The translations under genes and the position numbers were made by a program. A model generated the notes under the pieces. It had not been told where the DNA came from and searched no databases. It saw only the letters and a list, made by a program, of their open reading frames with translations. From the NCBI GenBank assembly GCA_902826025.1, contig CADEDH010000007.1:97756-139462 (forward strand): a DNA stretch of 41,707 bases. Direction: 5' to 3'. This document shows positions 8,754 through 17,967 of this stretch, in pieces (position 1 is the first letter of the stretch; the number at the start of each line of letters is the position of its first letter). Origin of the DNA: an uncultured Actinomycetes bacterium (GTDB lineage: Bacteria > Actinomycetota > Acidimicrobiia > Acidimicrobiales > SZUA-35).

Positions 8754-10712
8754 ATGACGTCCGTATGGCCTCGACTGGAGCCTCTGCTCCCGAAGGTTCA
8801 GAAACCGGCACGGTACATCGGGTGTGAAGACGGCGCCGCTGCCAAACCACCCGATCCGTCGCTGGTCAACTGGTGTTTCATCTATCCCGACACCTACGAG
8901 ATCGGCCTGCCCAACCAGGGTCTGCAGATCCTGTACGAGATCGTCAACGAGCGGGCCGACGGCACAGCCGACCGGGCGTACGCCCCGTGGGGAGACCTGG
9001 AAGCTCTGATGCGGGCCGAGGGGATCCCGTTGTTCTCGGTCGAGCACCACACCCCCGGTCACGAGTTCGACCTACTCGCGTTCAACCTGTCGGCCGAGCT
9101 CACCTACACCAACCTGGTGAACTGCGTCGATCTGGCCGGCGTGCCGGTCCGGGCCGCCGACCGGACCGAGGACCACCCACTGATCGTGGCCGGCGGCCAC
9201 TGCACGTACAACCCGGAGCCCCTGGCCGACTTCCTGGACGCCGTGGTCCTGGGCGACGGCGAAGAAGTGGTGGGGCAGATCACCGAGGTGGTGGCCGCGC
9301 ACAAGGCCCAGGCCGGCGCCTCCCGGGCCAGCCTGCTTCTGGCTCTGGCCGGCATCGAGTCGGTCTACGTGCCGAACCTCTACGAGGTCACCTACGACGG
9401 TCCGTCGGTGGCGTCGATCACCCCGCTCCACCCTGGCGTCCCGGCCGTCGTCACCAAGCGAACGGTGGCCGATCTGGCCGATTGGCCCTACCCCCGCAAC
9501 CAGCTGGCCCCTCTCACGGAGGTGGTCCACGACCGGCTGAATGTGGAGGTGTTCCGGGGCTGCACCCGGGGTTGCCGATTCTGTCAGGCCGGCATGATCA
9601 CCCGACCGGTCCGGGAACGCCCGGCCGAGCAGGTCCGCACCATGGTGACCTCTGGTCTGGCTCGCACCGGGTACGACGAGGTGACGCTCACTTCGCTCTC
9701 CACGGCCGACTACTCCGACGTGTCGTCCCTGGTCGAGGGCATCATGGACGACAGCGAGGCCGAGGGCCTGCCCACCGTGTCAGTGTCACTGCCCAGCCTG
9801 CGGGTCGACGCGTTCGGTGTGTCGATCGCGGCCCAGCTCCAGAGGGCGAAGCGCAGCGGGCTCACCTTCGCCCCCGAGGCCGGCACCTGGCGGATGCGCC
9901 AGATCATCAACAAGCTGGTGCGGGAGGAAGACCTGTACGAGGCGGTCGATGCCGCCTACTCGCAGGGCTGGCAGCGAGTGAAGCTCTACTTCCTGATCGG
10001 GCTCCCGTCGGAGACCGACGAGGACACGCTCGGCATAGCCCGCCTGGCCGCCAACGTGGCCGAGATCGGCAAGCGCCACAACAAGCGGGCGTCGTGCACC
10101 GCATCGGTGGGCGGATTCGTGCCCAAGCCCTTCACTCCGTTCCAGTGGTTCGGCCAGAACACCACGGCTGAGCTGCAGCGCAAGGTCAACCTGCTGAAGG
10201 ACGCCACCCGGGGCATGAAGGGGGTCACGCTGAAGTGGCACGACCCCAAGGCCACCCTGATCGAGGGCATCGCCAGCCGGGGTGACCGGCGCATCGGGGC
10301 TGTGATCGAACAGGTGTGGCGCAACGGCGGCACCTTCCAGGAGTGGTCGGAGCACTTCAACCTCGAGCTCTGGACGCAGGCCATGGCCGACAACGGCCTG
10401 TCGATCGACGATGTGGTTCACCGCCACCGCCGCTCCGACGAGGTGCTGCCGTGGGAGCACCTGTCGGCCGGGCTCCACAAGGACTTCCTGTGGCAGGACT
10501 GGCAGGACGCGCTGGCCGAGGTGGGCCTCCCTGACTGCCGGTGGACCCCTTGTTACGACTGCGGAGCGTGCACCGGCTACGGCATCGAGCACGTGGTCGC
10601 CTCCGCGGTGCCTCCGGCCGGGGGCAGCCAGGGCACCGGGCAGGATCTCGGCACCGGCGGCGCCGTGCCCGTGCGGCTGCTGGGTCGCCGGCCCGAGGCG
10701 GTTGCCGGATGA
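8754..10712 (+). CDS. Radical SAM protein with B12-binding-like N-terminal domain (TIGR03960 type)
   Basis: The 652-residue protein contains the radical-SAM cluster motif C270-TRG-C274-RF-C277, which binds a [4Fe-4S] cluster for S-adenosylmethionine cleavage. The N-terminal part (about 30-200), with YPDTYEIGLPNQGLQILY, resembles the cobalamin-binding-like domain of this family. The C-terminus carries a second Cys group, CYDCGACTGYGIEH, typical of TIGR03960 proteins. The substrate is not known for the family. The next gene overlaps it by 4 bp (ATGA) and encodes the obligate partner type TIGR03936, and rne-rplU-rpmA follow. This order recurs in many bacteria and suggests a role linked to RNA or ribosome modification, which is inference only. 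Confidence 0.9.
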   Translation: MTSVWPRLEPLLPKVQKPARYIGCEDGAAAKPPDPSLVNWCFIYPDTYEIGLPNQGLQILYEIVNERADGTADRAYAPWGDLEALMRAEGIPLFSVEHHTPGHEFDLLAFNLSAELTYTNLVNCVDLAGVPVRAADRTEDHPLIVAGGHCTYNPEPLADFLDAVVLGDGEEVVGQITEVVAAHKAQAGASRASLLLALAGIESVYVPNLYEVTYDGPSVASITPLHPGVPAVVTKRTVADLADWPYPRNQLAPLTEVVHDRLNVEVFRGCTRGCRFCQAGMITRPVRERPAEQVRTMVTSGLARTGYDEVTLTSLSTADYSDVSSLVEGIMDDSEAEGLPTVSVSLPSLRVDAFGVSIAAQLQRAKRSGLTFAPEAGTWRMRQIINKLVREEDLYEAVDAAYSQGWQRVKLYFLIGLPSETDEDTLGIARLAANVAEIGKRHNKRASCTASVGGFVPKPFTPFQWFGQNTTAELQRKVNLLKDATRGMKGVTLKWHDPKATLIEGIASRGDRRIGAVIEQVWRNGGTFQEWSEHFNLELWTQAMADNGLSIDDVVHRHRRSDEVLPWEHLSAGLHKDFLWQDWQDALAEVGLPDCRWTPCYDCGACTGYGIEHVVASAVPPAGGSQGTGQDLGTGGAVPVRLLGRRPEAVAG

Positions 10713-11452
10713 CGGCGCCCGCCCCGGGGCGCCAGATCGTCCGCATCAGATACTCCAAGGCCGGGCGGATCCGTTTCGTCGGCCACCGAGATGTGGCCCG
10801 CCTTTTCGAGCGGGCCATGCGAAAGCTCCGACTCCCGGTTGCGTTCACCGAGGGCTTCTCACCACGCCCGAAGCTCAGCTTCGGGCTGGCCCTCCCCGTG
10901 GCCCACGAGTCGGAGGCCGAATACCTCGACGTCGAGCTGGCATCGCCGGCCGACCTCGAGTCGCTGCCGGCCAACCTGACCGCGGCGCTGCCCGACGGGT
11001 TCACCGTCGAGGCTGCGATCGCCATCGCACCTGGTCAGCCGTCCTTGCAGCAGGCCATCATCTCCTGTGACTGGAGCATCGAGATCCTGGGCGCCGCCGA
11101 CGCCGGGATCCAGAGCGCCATCAACAAGGTGCTGGCCGCCCCGGAGCTCCCCATGGAGCGAATCCGGAAAGGTAAGTCCACAGTTGCCGATGTCCGCCCG
11201 GCGATCCTCCATCTGGAGTGCGTCGGGCCGACGAGTGACGGTGTCGAGTTGGTGGCGAGCCTCGCCACCGAGACCGTGTCCCTGCGGCCAGCGGAGCTGG
11301 TGCAGTTGTTGGGATCCGTGCTCGGCGAGCGACCCCTCTCCGAGGGGCGGACGCGCCGGCTCAAGCAATGGATGATCGTCGACGGAGCCCGGTGCGAACC
11401 GGTGAGCCCACCCGGCTCCTCGACCAGGCCCGCCCTGGTGCGCGCCTCATGA
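10709..11452 (+). CDS. Radical-SAM-linked protein (TIGR03936 / DUF2344 type)
   Basis: A 247-residue partner of the preceding radical SAM protein; in some bacteria the two are fused. The N-terminus RIRYSKAGRIRFVGHRDVARLFERAMRKLRLPVAFTEGFSPRPKLSFG is the family hallmark and may bind the RNA or protein substrate. ATG 10709 overlaps the upstream TGA (ATGA), which indicates translational coupling; the frame is open further upstream, but that part is out-of-phase noise over the radical SAM gene. rne starts 17 bp downstream. The molecular function is unknown, and no catalytic residues are recognised. Confidence 0.9.
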   Translation: MTAPAPGRQIVRIRYSKAGRIRFVGHRDVARLFERAMRKLRLPVAFTEGFSPRPKLSFGLALPVAHESEAEYLDVELASPADLESLPANLTAALPDGFTVEAAIAIAPGQPSLQQAIISCDWSIEILGAADAGIQSAINKVLAAPELPMERIRKGKSTVADVRPAILHLECVGPTSDGVELVASLATETVSLRPAELVQLLGSVLGERPLSEGRTRRLKQWMIVDGARCEPVSPPGSSTRPALVRAS

Positions 11453-11468
11453 GAAGGGAACCCCCACG

Positions 11469-13220
11469 ATGTCCGACGTGTCCGAGAGCGGCAGCTCACC
11501 TGCCGACCGAACACCCGATCGCACTGCCGGTGAGCCAACGGCCCGCCAGGCAGCCCCGGCAAAGCCGAAGATAGGAGACTCTCGACCGGCACCGGCGTCC
11601 GGAGTCGGTCCCGGCCCGGCCCGGCCCGAAACCGGCGGCGAGGCCAAAGACCCCAACGCCAAGAGCCAGGCGCGGCGGCGCCGGCGCCGCCGAAACGGCT
11701 CGGGCAGCGAGGCGGCCGGAGCGGCTGCTCCCGCCGCTCCCCAGGAGCAGGCCCAGCAGCGCCGCTCCCGTAGCGGCCGGGGCAGTGGCGGAGGTAACGG
11801 CGGTGGCGGTGGCCGCGAAGGAGGCGGCCGGGCGCCTGCCCCCCAGCCGGTCGGCTTCGTGATGGCCGACGCCGGCCTCGAACTCGACGAGGACGACCTG
11901 AAGGGTCGGCGGGGCCGCTCCCGCAAGGGTCGCCCGGTCGGCCGCTACCTGATGGTGGTGTCCAAGCAGCCCGATGCCACCCATATCGCAGTGCTGGAGG
12001 GCCGCACGCTCATCGAGTACTACGTGTCGCGACCCAACGACAACATCTTGCAGATCCACGGCAACATCTACCTGGGCCGGGTCCAGAACGTGCTGCCGGG
12101 CATGGAGGCGGCCTTCGTCGACATAGGCACCCCCAAGAACGCCGTGATCTACCGAGGCGACGTGCAGATCGACAAGGACGATTTCGAGGGCGACCACGCG
12201 AACCCCAAGATCGAACAGATGCTCAAGGCCCGCCAGGGCATCCTGTGCCAGGTCACGAAGAACCCGATCGCCCACAAGGGGGCCCGCCTCACCACCGAGG
12301 TGTCGCTGCCCGGCCGGTTCGTGGTGCTTGTGCCCCACAGCTCCACCTACGGCATCTCCAAGCGCCTCCCCGACGACGAGCGGAGCCGACTACGCCAGAT
12401 CCTCGACCGGGTGCGCCCGGCCGGCCACGGCTTGATCGTGCGCACCGCAGCCGAGAACGTCACGGCGGCCGAGATCGAGCGCGACGTGGCCGGCCTGGTG
12501 CAGCAGTGGACCGAGATCGAGGCCTTGGCCGCCCGGTCCAAGGCCCCCACGCTGCTCTACCAGGAGCCCGACATGGCCGTTCGGGTGATCCGGGAGGAGT
12601 TCAACAAGGAGTACCGGGGGGTCGTGATCGACGACGCCACCATGTACAAGGAAGTCTCGGACTACGTGGCGATCATCTCGCCCGGCCTGGCCGACCGCGT
12701 GGAGCACTACGACCGCTCGGTGGAGAAGATCTCCCTGTTCGAGCGGTTCCATGTGCACGAGCAGCTCCACAAGGCCCTCGACCGCAAGGTGTGGCTGCCG
12801 TCGGGTGGCTCGCTGATCATCGAATCGACCGAGGCGCTGACCGTGATCGACGTCAACACGGGCAAGAACGTTGGCTCGTCGAACCTGGAGGAGACGGTCT
12901 TCCTCAACAACCTGGAGGCGGCCGAGGCCATCGCCCACCAGCTGCGCCTGCGCGACATCGGCGGCATCATCGTGATCGACTTCGTCGACATGGAGTCGAA
13001 GAAGAACCGCGACGAGGTGATGCGGGTGTTCCGGGGAGCGCTGGCCCGGGACAAGACCCGGACCCAGGTGTTCGACATCTCCGAGTTGGGTCTGGCCGAG
13101 ATGACCCGCAAACGGATCGGGGAGGGCCTCCTCGAGTCGCTGTCCCACGCCTGCCCCCACTGCGAAGGCCGTGGCATGGTGGTGGACACCTCGGTGTTGG
13201 AGATCACCCCGTCCGTCTGA
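11469..13220 (+). CDS. rne: Ribonuclease E/G
   Basis: An endoribonuclease for mRNA decay and rRNA/tRNA maturation, 583 residues. The first 150 or so residues are low-complexity, with Arg-rich and Gly-rich runs, and probably form a disordered RNA- or partner-binding arm. The S1 domain follows (IHGNIYLGRVQNVLPGMEAAFVDIG). The catalytic Mg2+-binding aspartates are D461 (IDVNTGKN) and D504 (VIDFVDME). The Zn-link CPHC is at C562/C565, close to the C-terminus. There is no long C-terminal scaffold, so the layout is N-extended as in several actinobacterial enzymes. The Shine-Dalgarno AGAAGGGA lies about 9 nt before ATG 11469. RNase G is an alternative name; size and the N-terminal arm favour the actinobacterial RNase E/G group. 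Confidence 0.94.
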   Translation: MSDVSESGSSPADRTPDRTAGEPTARQAAPAKPKIGDSRPAPASGVGPGPARPETGGEAKDPNAKSQARRRRRRRNGSGSEAAGAAAPAAPQEQAQQRRSRSGRGSGGGNGGGGGREGGGRAPAPQPVGFVMADAGLELDEDDLKGRRGRSRKGRPVGRYLMVVSKQPDATHIAVLEGRTLIEYYVSRPNDNILQIHGNIYLGRVQNVLPGMEAAFVDIGTPKNAVIYRGDVQIDKDDFEGDHANPKIEQMLKARQGILCQVTKNPIAHKGARLTTEVSLPGRFVVLVPHSSTYGISKRLPDDERSRLRQILDRVRPAGHGLIVRTAAENVTAAEIERDVAGLVQQWTEIEALAARSKAPTLLYQEPDMAVRVIREEFNKEYRGVVIDDATMYKEVSDYVAIISPGLADRVEHYDRSVEKISLFERFHVHEQLHKALDRKVWLPSGGSLIIESTEALTVIDVNTGKNVGSSNLEETVFLNNLEAAEAIAHQLRLRDIGGIIVIDFVDMESKKNRDEVMRVFRGALARDKTRTQVFDISELGLAEMTRKRIGEGLLESLSHACPHCEGRGMVVDTSVLEITPSV

Positions 13221-13247
13221 CCCCGCCGCAACGGTGGAGAACGCCGC

Positions 13248-13253
13248 TAGAAT
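13248..13253 (+). promoter_or_regulatory. -10 box of rplU-rpmA
   Basis: TAGAAT lies 9 nt before the rplU ATG 13263, with no Shine-Dalgarno between them. Confidence 0.45.
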
Positions 13254-13262
13254 CGAGCCCCT

Positions 13263-13571
13263 ATGTACGCAGTCGTAGCCACCGGTGGCAAGCAGTACCG
13301 GGTCGAGGAAGGCCAGAAGCTCAAGGTCGAGCGCCTGGGGCAGCCTGGCGATGAGGTCGCGCTGGTTCCGGTTCTGCTGGTCGACGGCGGCACGGTGCTC
13401 GCCACCCCGAACCAGCTGTCCGGGGTCACGGTGTCGGCCCGGGTCTTGGAGGAATCCAAGGGCCCGAAGATCAACGGGTTCACCTACAAGTCCAAGGCCA
13501 ATCAGCGGCGCCGCTTCGGCCACCGCCAGACCTACGCCACCATCGAGATCACGGGAATCAAGCGAGGCTGA
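13263..13571 (+). CDS. rplU: Large ribosomal subunit protein bL21
   Basis: A 102-residue protein of the 50S subunit that contacts 23S rRNA. The N-terminus [25 protein letters not shown] and C-terminal [24 protein letters not shown] are diagnostic. It is full length. It is followed one base after its stop by rpmA, the usual partner, and is preceded by rne, as in many actinobacteria. Confidence 0.98.
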   Translation: MYAVVATGGKQYRVEEGQKLKVERLGQPGDEVALVPVLLVDGGTVLATPNQLSGVTVSARVLEESKGPKINGFTYKSKANQRRRFGHRQTYATIEITGIKRG

Positions 13572-13572
13572 C

Positions 13573-13827
13573 ATGTCGAAGACCAAGGGTGGCGGGTCAA
13601 CCCGCAACGGGCGCGATTCCGAAGCCAAGCGGCTCGGTGTCAAGGCGTTCGACGGCGAGGCCCTGCAGGCCGGCGCCATCATCGTGCGCCAGCGGGGCAC
13701 GAAGTTCCATCCCGGGATCAATGTGGGCCGCGGCGGGGATGACACCCTGTTCGCCACCGCCCCGGGCAAGGTGAAGTTCGGCTTCCGTAAGGGTCGGCGC
13801 CTCGTCGACGTGCTGGCCGACCAGTAA
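13573..13827 (+). CDS. rpmA: Large ribosomal subunit protein bL27
   Basis: An 84-residue protein whose N-terminal tail reaches the peptidyl-transferase centre. The sequence [44 protein letters not shown] is diagnostic. ATG 13573 is preceded by GCGAGG inside the end of rplU. In most bacteria obgE follows; here a tadE-tadE-tadG block intervenes. Confidence 0.98.
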   Translation: MSKTKGGGSTRNGRDSEAKRLGVKAFDGEALQAGAIIVRQRGTKFHPGINVGRGGDDTLFATAPGKVKFGFRKGRRLVDVLADQ

Positions 13828-13843
13828 GTAGGCCGCGAGGCTC

Positions 13844-13861
13844 ACTGAGGTAAACCTCAGT
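13844..13861. promoter_or_regulatory. 18-bp palindrome after rpmA
   Basis: ACTGAGGT and ACCTCAGT are perfect 8-nt arms separated by AA. It starts 16 bp after the rpmA stop and ends 24 bp before the first tadE. It could be an operator, or a hairpin (6-bp stem, TAAA loop) ending rpmA transcripts. Confidence 0.5.
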
Positions 13862-13863
13862 CC

Positions 13864-13885
13864 TCCCCACGCCGATACGTGGGGA
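13864..13885 (+). promoter_or_regulatory. Inverted repeat abutting the first tadE start codon
   Basis: Perfect 8-nt arms TCCCCACG (13864-13871) and CGTGGGGA (13878-13885) with a 6-nt loop end exactly one base before ATG 13886. As RNA, the hairpin would cover the ribosome-binding region, suggesting translational control; as DNA, it could be an operator over the start. Confidence 0.5.
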
Positions 13886-14482
13886 ATGGGACGTCCACAC
13901 CGCCGCGATGGCCAGCGGGGCGCCGCCCTCATCGAGGCGGCGCTGGTCACGCCGGTGTTCTTCGCCATGATCTTCGGAATCATCGAGTTCGGGCTGTTGT
14001 TCCGGAACTCGCTGACCACGAGCAATGCCGCCGAGCAGGGGGCCCGGGCGGCCAGTGTGAACGGCAAGGCCCCCGAGTCGGATTTCCTGATCCTGCGCTC
14101 GGTGGAGCACGGGATGCAGGCCATGGGTCTGCGCAACCTCGACTACGTGGTCGTGTTCAAGGCCACGGGCCCAGACTCCACGGTCCCCGCCGCCTGCCTC
14201 ACGGCGTCGCAGGCCAACGTCTGCAACCGGTACACGGCCCGGGAGTTCTTCAAGGAACTCGACGACCCGGTCAGCGGCAGCCCAACCGGCAACTGGCGTT
14301 GCGGAGGCGCCGCCTACGACCGGTACTGGTGCCCCACCGCCCGCCAGACCTCGCTCTCGGCCGGGACCGACTATGTCGGCGTGCACGTGCAGACCCGGCA
14401 CGAGTTCATCACCGGGCTGTTCGGCGACGGCCGCAAGCTCGACCACACCACGATCATCCGGCTCGAGCCGGACGCCACATGA
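13886..14482 (+). CDS. TadE-like pseudopilin, first copy
   Basis: The 198-residue protein has the TadE N-terminus RG12-AALIEAALVTPVFFAMIFGIIEFGLLFRNS: a basic leader, a prepilin-type site with Glu at +5, and one membrane helix (about 15-38). The remainder is extracytoplasmic, with four cysteines in the pattern PAAC...VCNRY...WRC...YWC, and ends TGLFGDG...IIRLEP. It is clearly a paralogue of the next gene. TadE/TadF proteins are minor pseudopilins of Tad pili. Only ATG 13886 is available as a start, since a stop lies in frame at 13829. No well-spaced Shine-Dalgarno is present, because the start abuts a hairpin. It overlaps the second tadE by 4 bp. Confidence 0.88.
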   Translation: MGRPHRRDGQRGAALIEAALVTPVFFAMIFGIIEFGLLFRNSLTTSNAAEQGARAASVNGKAPESDFLILRSVEHGMQAMGLRNLDYVVVFKATGPDSTVPAACLTASQANVCNRYTAREFFKELDDPVSGSPTGNWRCGGAAYDRYWCPTARQTSLSAGTDYVGVHVQTRHEFITGLFGDGRKLDHTTIIRLEPDAT

Positions 14483-15090
14483 GCCGCCACATGACCCTCG
14501 GCCGTGAGCGGGCCCGCGAGCGGGCCCGCGAGCGGGGGGCAGTGCTGGTGGAGATGGCGCTGCTGGTGACGCTGCTGATCACACTCGTGCTCGGCGTGTT
14601 CGAGATCGGCATGGCCTGGAGCGATCATCAGGAGATCACCCAGGCCAGCCGGAGTGGGGCCCGCGTCGGCAGCCAGCTGGGCAAATCGGTGCAGACCGAC
14701 AACCAGCTGCTTCGGGCCGTCCAGGCCGGCCTCCAGGATCAGGCGTCGACCGTGACCCGGATCGTGGTCTACGAGGCCGATGCCAACGGCGACATGCCGG
14801 CGGCGTGCAAGACGGCCACCGCTCCCTACACCGGTGCCGCCCACTGCAACGTGTACGACGCGACGACGTTCTCCGAGCTGGGGACGAGCACCAAGTGGGG
14901 GAGCGGCTCGGCCTGCGGCACCCTCGACAGCAACTGGTGCTCGGCCACGGCCCGCAACAACACCCAGGACAGCGCCACCTACCTCGGTGTGTACGTGGAG
15001 GTGGAGCGCCACTACCTCACAGGCCTGTTCGGCGGTGGCACCCATCGGATGTCGGAGAGCACCGTGATGCGGATCGAGCCGGCCCAGTGA
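14479..15090 (+). CDS. TadE-like pseudopilin, second copy
   Basis: A 203-residue paralogue of the previous protein. A strongly basic leader ends ERG20, then AVLVEMALLVTLLITLVLGVFEIGMAW gives the prepilin site with Glu at +5 and a single membrane helix. The ectodomain repeats the pattern PAAC...HCNVY...SACG...NWCSATAR...YLGVYVEV...TGLFGGG...RIEP, keeping four cysteines in equivalent places. ATG 14479 overlaps the upstream TGA and its own TGA overlaps the next GTG, so the three genes are translationally coupled. The leader is encoded by a 12-bp tandem repeat. The inferred role is the second half of a TadE/TadF-like minor-pilin pair. Confidence 0.87.
   Translation: MSRHMTLGRERARERARERGAVLVEMALLVTLLITLVLGVFEIGMAWSDHQEITQASRSGARVGSQLGKSVQTDNQLLRAVQAGLQDQASTVTRIVVYEADANGDMPAACKTATAPYTGAAHCNVYDATTFSELGTSTKWGSGSACGTLDSNWCSATARNNTQDSATYLGVYVEVERHYLTGLFGGGTHRMSESTVMRIEPAQ
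14506..14535 (+). repeat. Tandem 12-bp repeat encoding the basic leader of the second TadE
   Basis: The unit GAGCGGGCCCGC occurs twice in full (14506-14517, 14518-14529) and half a third time (14530-14535). It stays in frame and gives the RERARERARER leader, so slippage would lengthen or shorten the leader by four residues. Confidence 0.75.
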
Positions 15091-16676
15091 GGCTCCGCCT
15101 TCGAACCGAGCAGGCCCGGGAGCGGGGCTACGTGATGCCGATGACGGCTCTGTTGCTGGTGCCGCTCATGATCTTCGCCGCCCTGGCCACCGATGTCGGC
15201 TCCTGGTACATCCGGGCCGACCAGATCCAACGGGCGTCCGACGCCGCGGCCCTGGCCGGCACGGTGTGGGTGCCCGACATGACCAAGGCCACATCCGTGG
15301 CCCGCGACGTGGCCGCCCGCAACGGGTTCCGGGACCCGGCCTGGACCGCCGTCCACGGCGGCACGGCCAACGCCTCGGTCACCGTTCCCGGTCTCACGAA
15401 CTCCGGTGGGCTGATCGTCGACATCAAGACCACCTCGCCGTCGTACTTCGGGGCGGTGGTGCTCGATCACGTGAGCATCCAGCGCCGCAGCGTGGCCGCC
15501 GTCACCAAGCCGGTGCGCCTGGGCAACCCGAGCAACGGCCTGGGCACCGGCAACCTGTCGAGCACCGAGCTCGGCATCACCCCCGACGGGATCTGGCTCA
15601 GCCTCAACGGCTGGTGCCAGGACCACCAGCAGGGCGACCCGTTCTCGGTGGGCTACTACGGCGCCCAATCGGCCGGCGGCAACTACTGGGACGCCTGCAA
15701 CTCGTCCCGGCTCGGCGCCAATCCCACGCTCAACCCCAACGGCTACACGTTCGTGGTGGACGTGCCCCCCAACGCCGGCCAGGTCGACCTCCAGGTCTTC
15801 GAGCCCGGCCTGTGCACCGACGCCAACACCTCCGACAGCTACTACAGCGCCGAGGACAACTACAACAGCGGCCCTCAGCTCAACATGCGGGTGTTCGCCA
15901 ACGACGACACCGAGCTCTACGCCGACGACAACCTGGCCGACCCCCCGGTGTTCAACCACCTGTACGCCAAGACCGACTGCACCGGCAGCGGCAACGGGGC
16001 CGGCGGCCGGTGGTACACGATGTACTCGATCCCGGCCGGCGCCGCCCACGAGGGCCGGTGGTACATCCAGGCCAACGTTCGCCAGAACGTGCAGGAGTTC
16101 GAGCTGAACTCCTTCGCGCTGCGGGCCATGCGCCACGCCGACACCCAGCTGTGCTCGTCCATGTCCAGCGCCACCTGCCCCGAGCTCTACGCCCTGGACT
16201 GGATGTCGCTGTACCGGCCGACGTTCGGAGGCAGCGGCTTCTCCGGCACGCCGTCGCTGTTCTTCCTGGCTTCGGTGCCCGATGAGCACGCCGGCAAGAC
16301 CTTCGAGGTCACGATGTTCGACCCAGGCGAGGGCATGAACAACGTGCAGTTCCTCGATCCAGCGGGCACGGCGGTGTCGTTCACCTGGCAGAAGGCCAAC
16401 TGCTCGGTGGGCAAGCTGTGCTCCAACACCTCGGTGTGGCCGGAGACGAGCGCGGCGGCCAACAACACCTGCTCCGGCAACCCCTGCCTCGACGTGACCA
16501 ACGCCAAGTTCCAGGACCAGTTCATCATCATCAAGATCCAGCTCCCGGCGAACTACAGCTGCGGATCGAACTGCTGGTGGACCGTCCGCTACACGCCGAC
16601 GTCGAACGCCACCGTGACCGACCGCACCACCTGGTCGGCCAGGGTCGTCGGCGGCCCCGTACATCTGATCGAGTAG
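15087..16676 (+). CDS. TadG-like surface protein with duplicated ectodomain
   Basis: The 529-residue protein starts with a TadG-type N-terminus: basic leader, RG14-YVMPMTALLLVPLMIFAALATDVGSWYIRADQIQRASDAAALAGT. This gives one membrane helix and the Asp/Ala-rich region of the Flp-assembly TadG-like domain. Beyond residue 215 are two similar units. Unit one (about 220-347) has FVVDVPPNAGQVDLQVFEPG and ends NSFALRA; unit two (about 389-521) has FFLASVPDEHAGKTFEVTMFDPGEG and ends TTWSARV. They look like beta-sandwich domains, perhaps of the P-domain or C2-like kind. GTG 15087 overlaps the upstream TGA (GTGA). TadG proteins are thought to anchor or link Tad pili to the envelope. The frame is open upstream, but that part shadows the second tadE. 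Confidence 0.85.
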   Translation: MRLRLRTEQARERGYVMPMTALLLVPLMIFAALATDVGSWYIRADQIQRASDAAALAGTVWVPDMTKATSVARDVAARNGFRDPAWTAVHGGTANASVTVPGLTNSGGLIVDIKTTSPSYFGAVVLDHVSIQRRSVAAVTKPVRLGNPSNGLGTGNLSSTELGITPDGIWLSLNGWCQDHQQGDPFSVGYYGAQSAGGNYWDACNSSRLGANPTLNPNGYTFVVDVPPNAGQVDLQVFEPGLCTDANTSDSYYSAEDNYNSGPQLNMRVFANDDTELYADDNLADPPVFNHLYAKTDCTGSGNGAGGRWYTMYSIPAGAAHEGRWYIQANVRQNVQEFELNSFALRAMRHADTQLCSSMSSATCPELYALDWMSLYRPTFGGSGFSGTPSLFFLASVPDEHAGKTFEVTMFDPGEGMNNVQFLDPAGTAVSFTWQKANCSVGKLCSNTSVWPETSAAANNTCSGNPCLDVTNAKFQDQFIIIKIQLPANYSCGSNCWWTVRYTPTSNATVTDRTTWSARVVGGPVHLIE

Positions 16677-16677
16677 C

Positions 16678-16691
16678 GAGGGACGTCCCTC
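16678..16691. promoter_or_regulatory. 14-bp palindrome between tadG and obgE
   Basis: GAGGGACGTCCCTC is a perfect palindrome starting one base after the tadG stop and ending 2 bp before the obgE -10 box. It could be an operator for obgE or the remains of a terminator for the tad genes. Confidence 0.5.
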
Positions 16692-16693
16692 CC

Positions 16694-16699
16694 TATCCT
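16694..16699 (+). promoter_or_regulatory. -10 box of obgE (leaderless type)
   Basis: TATCCT is followed by 6 nt and GTG 16706. This gives obgE its own promoter despite the upstream tad block. Confidence 0.55.
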
Positions 16700-16702
16700 T
16701 GA

Positions 16703-17965
<1,263 letters not shown>

Positions 17966-17967
17966 CC

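Noticed and set aside
13844..13861. Palindrome considered as a DtxR/IdeR iron box
   Set aside because: The arms share AGGT/ACCT with iron boxes, but the core is much shorter and lacks the GC-TAA spacing, so the assignment is not supported.
15012..16664. A 550-codon minus-strand open frame opposite tadG
   Set aside because: It is Val/Gly/His-rich with no motif; the coupled tadG frame explains the region.
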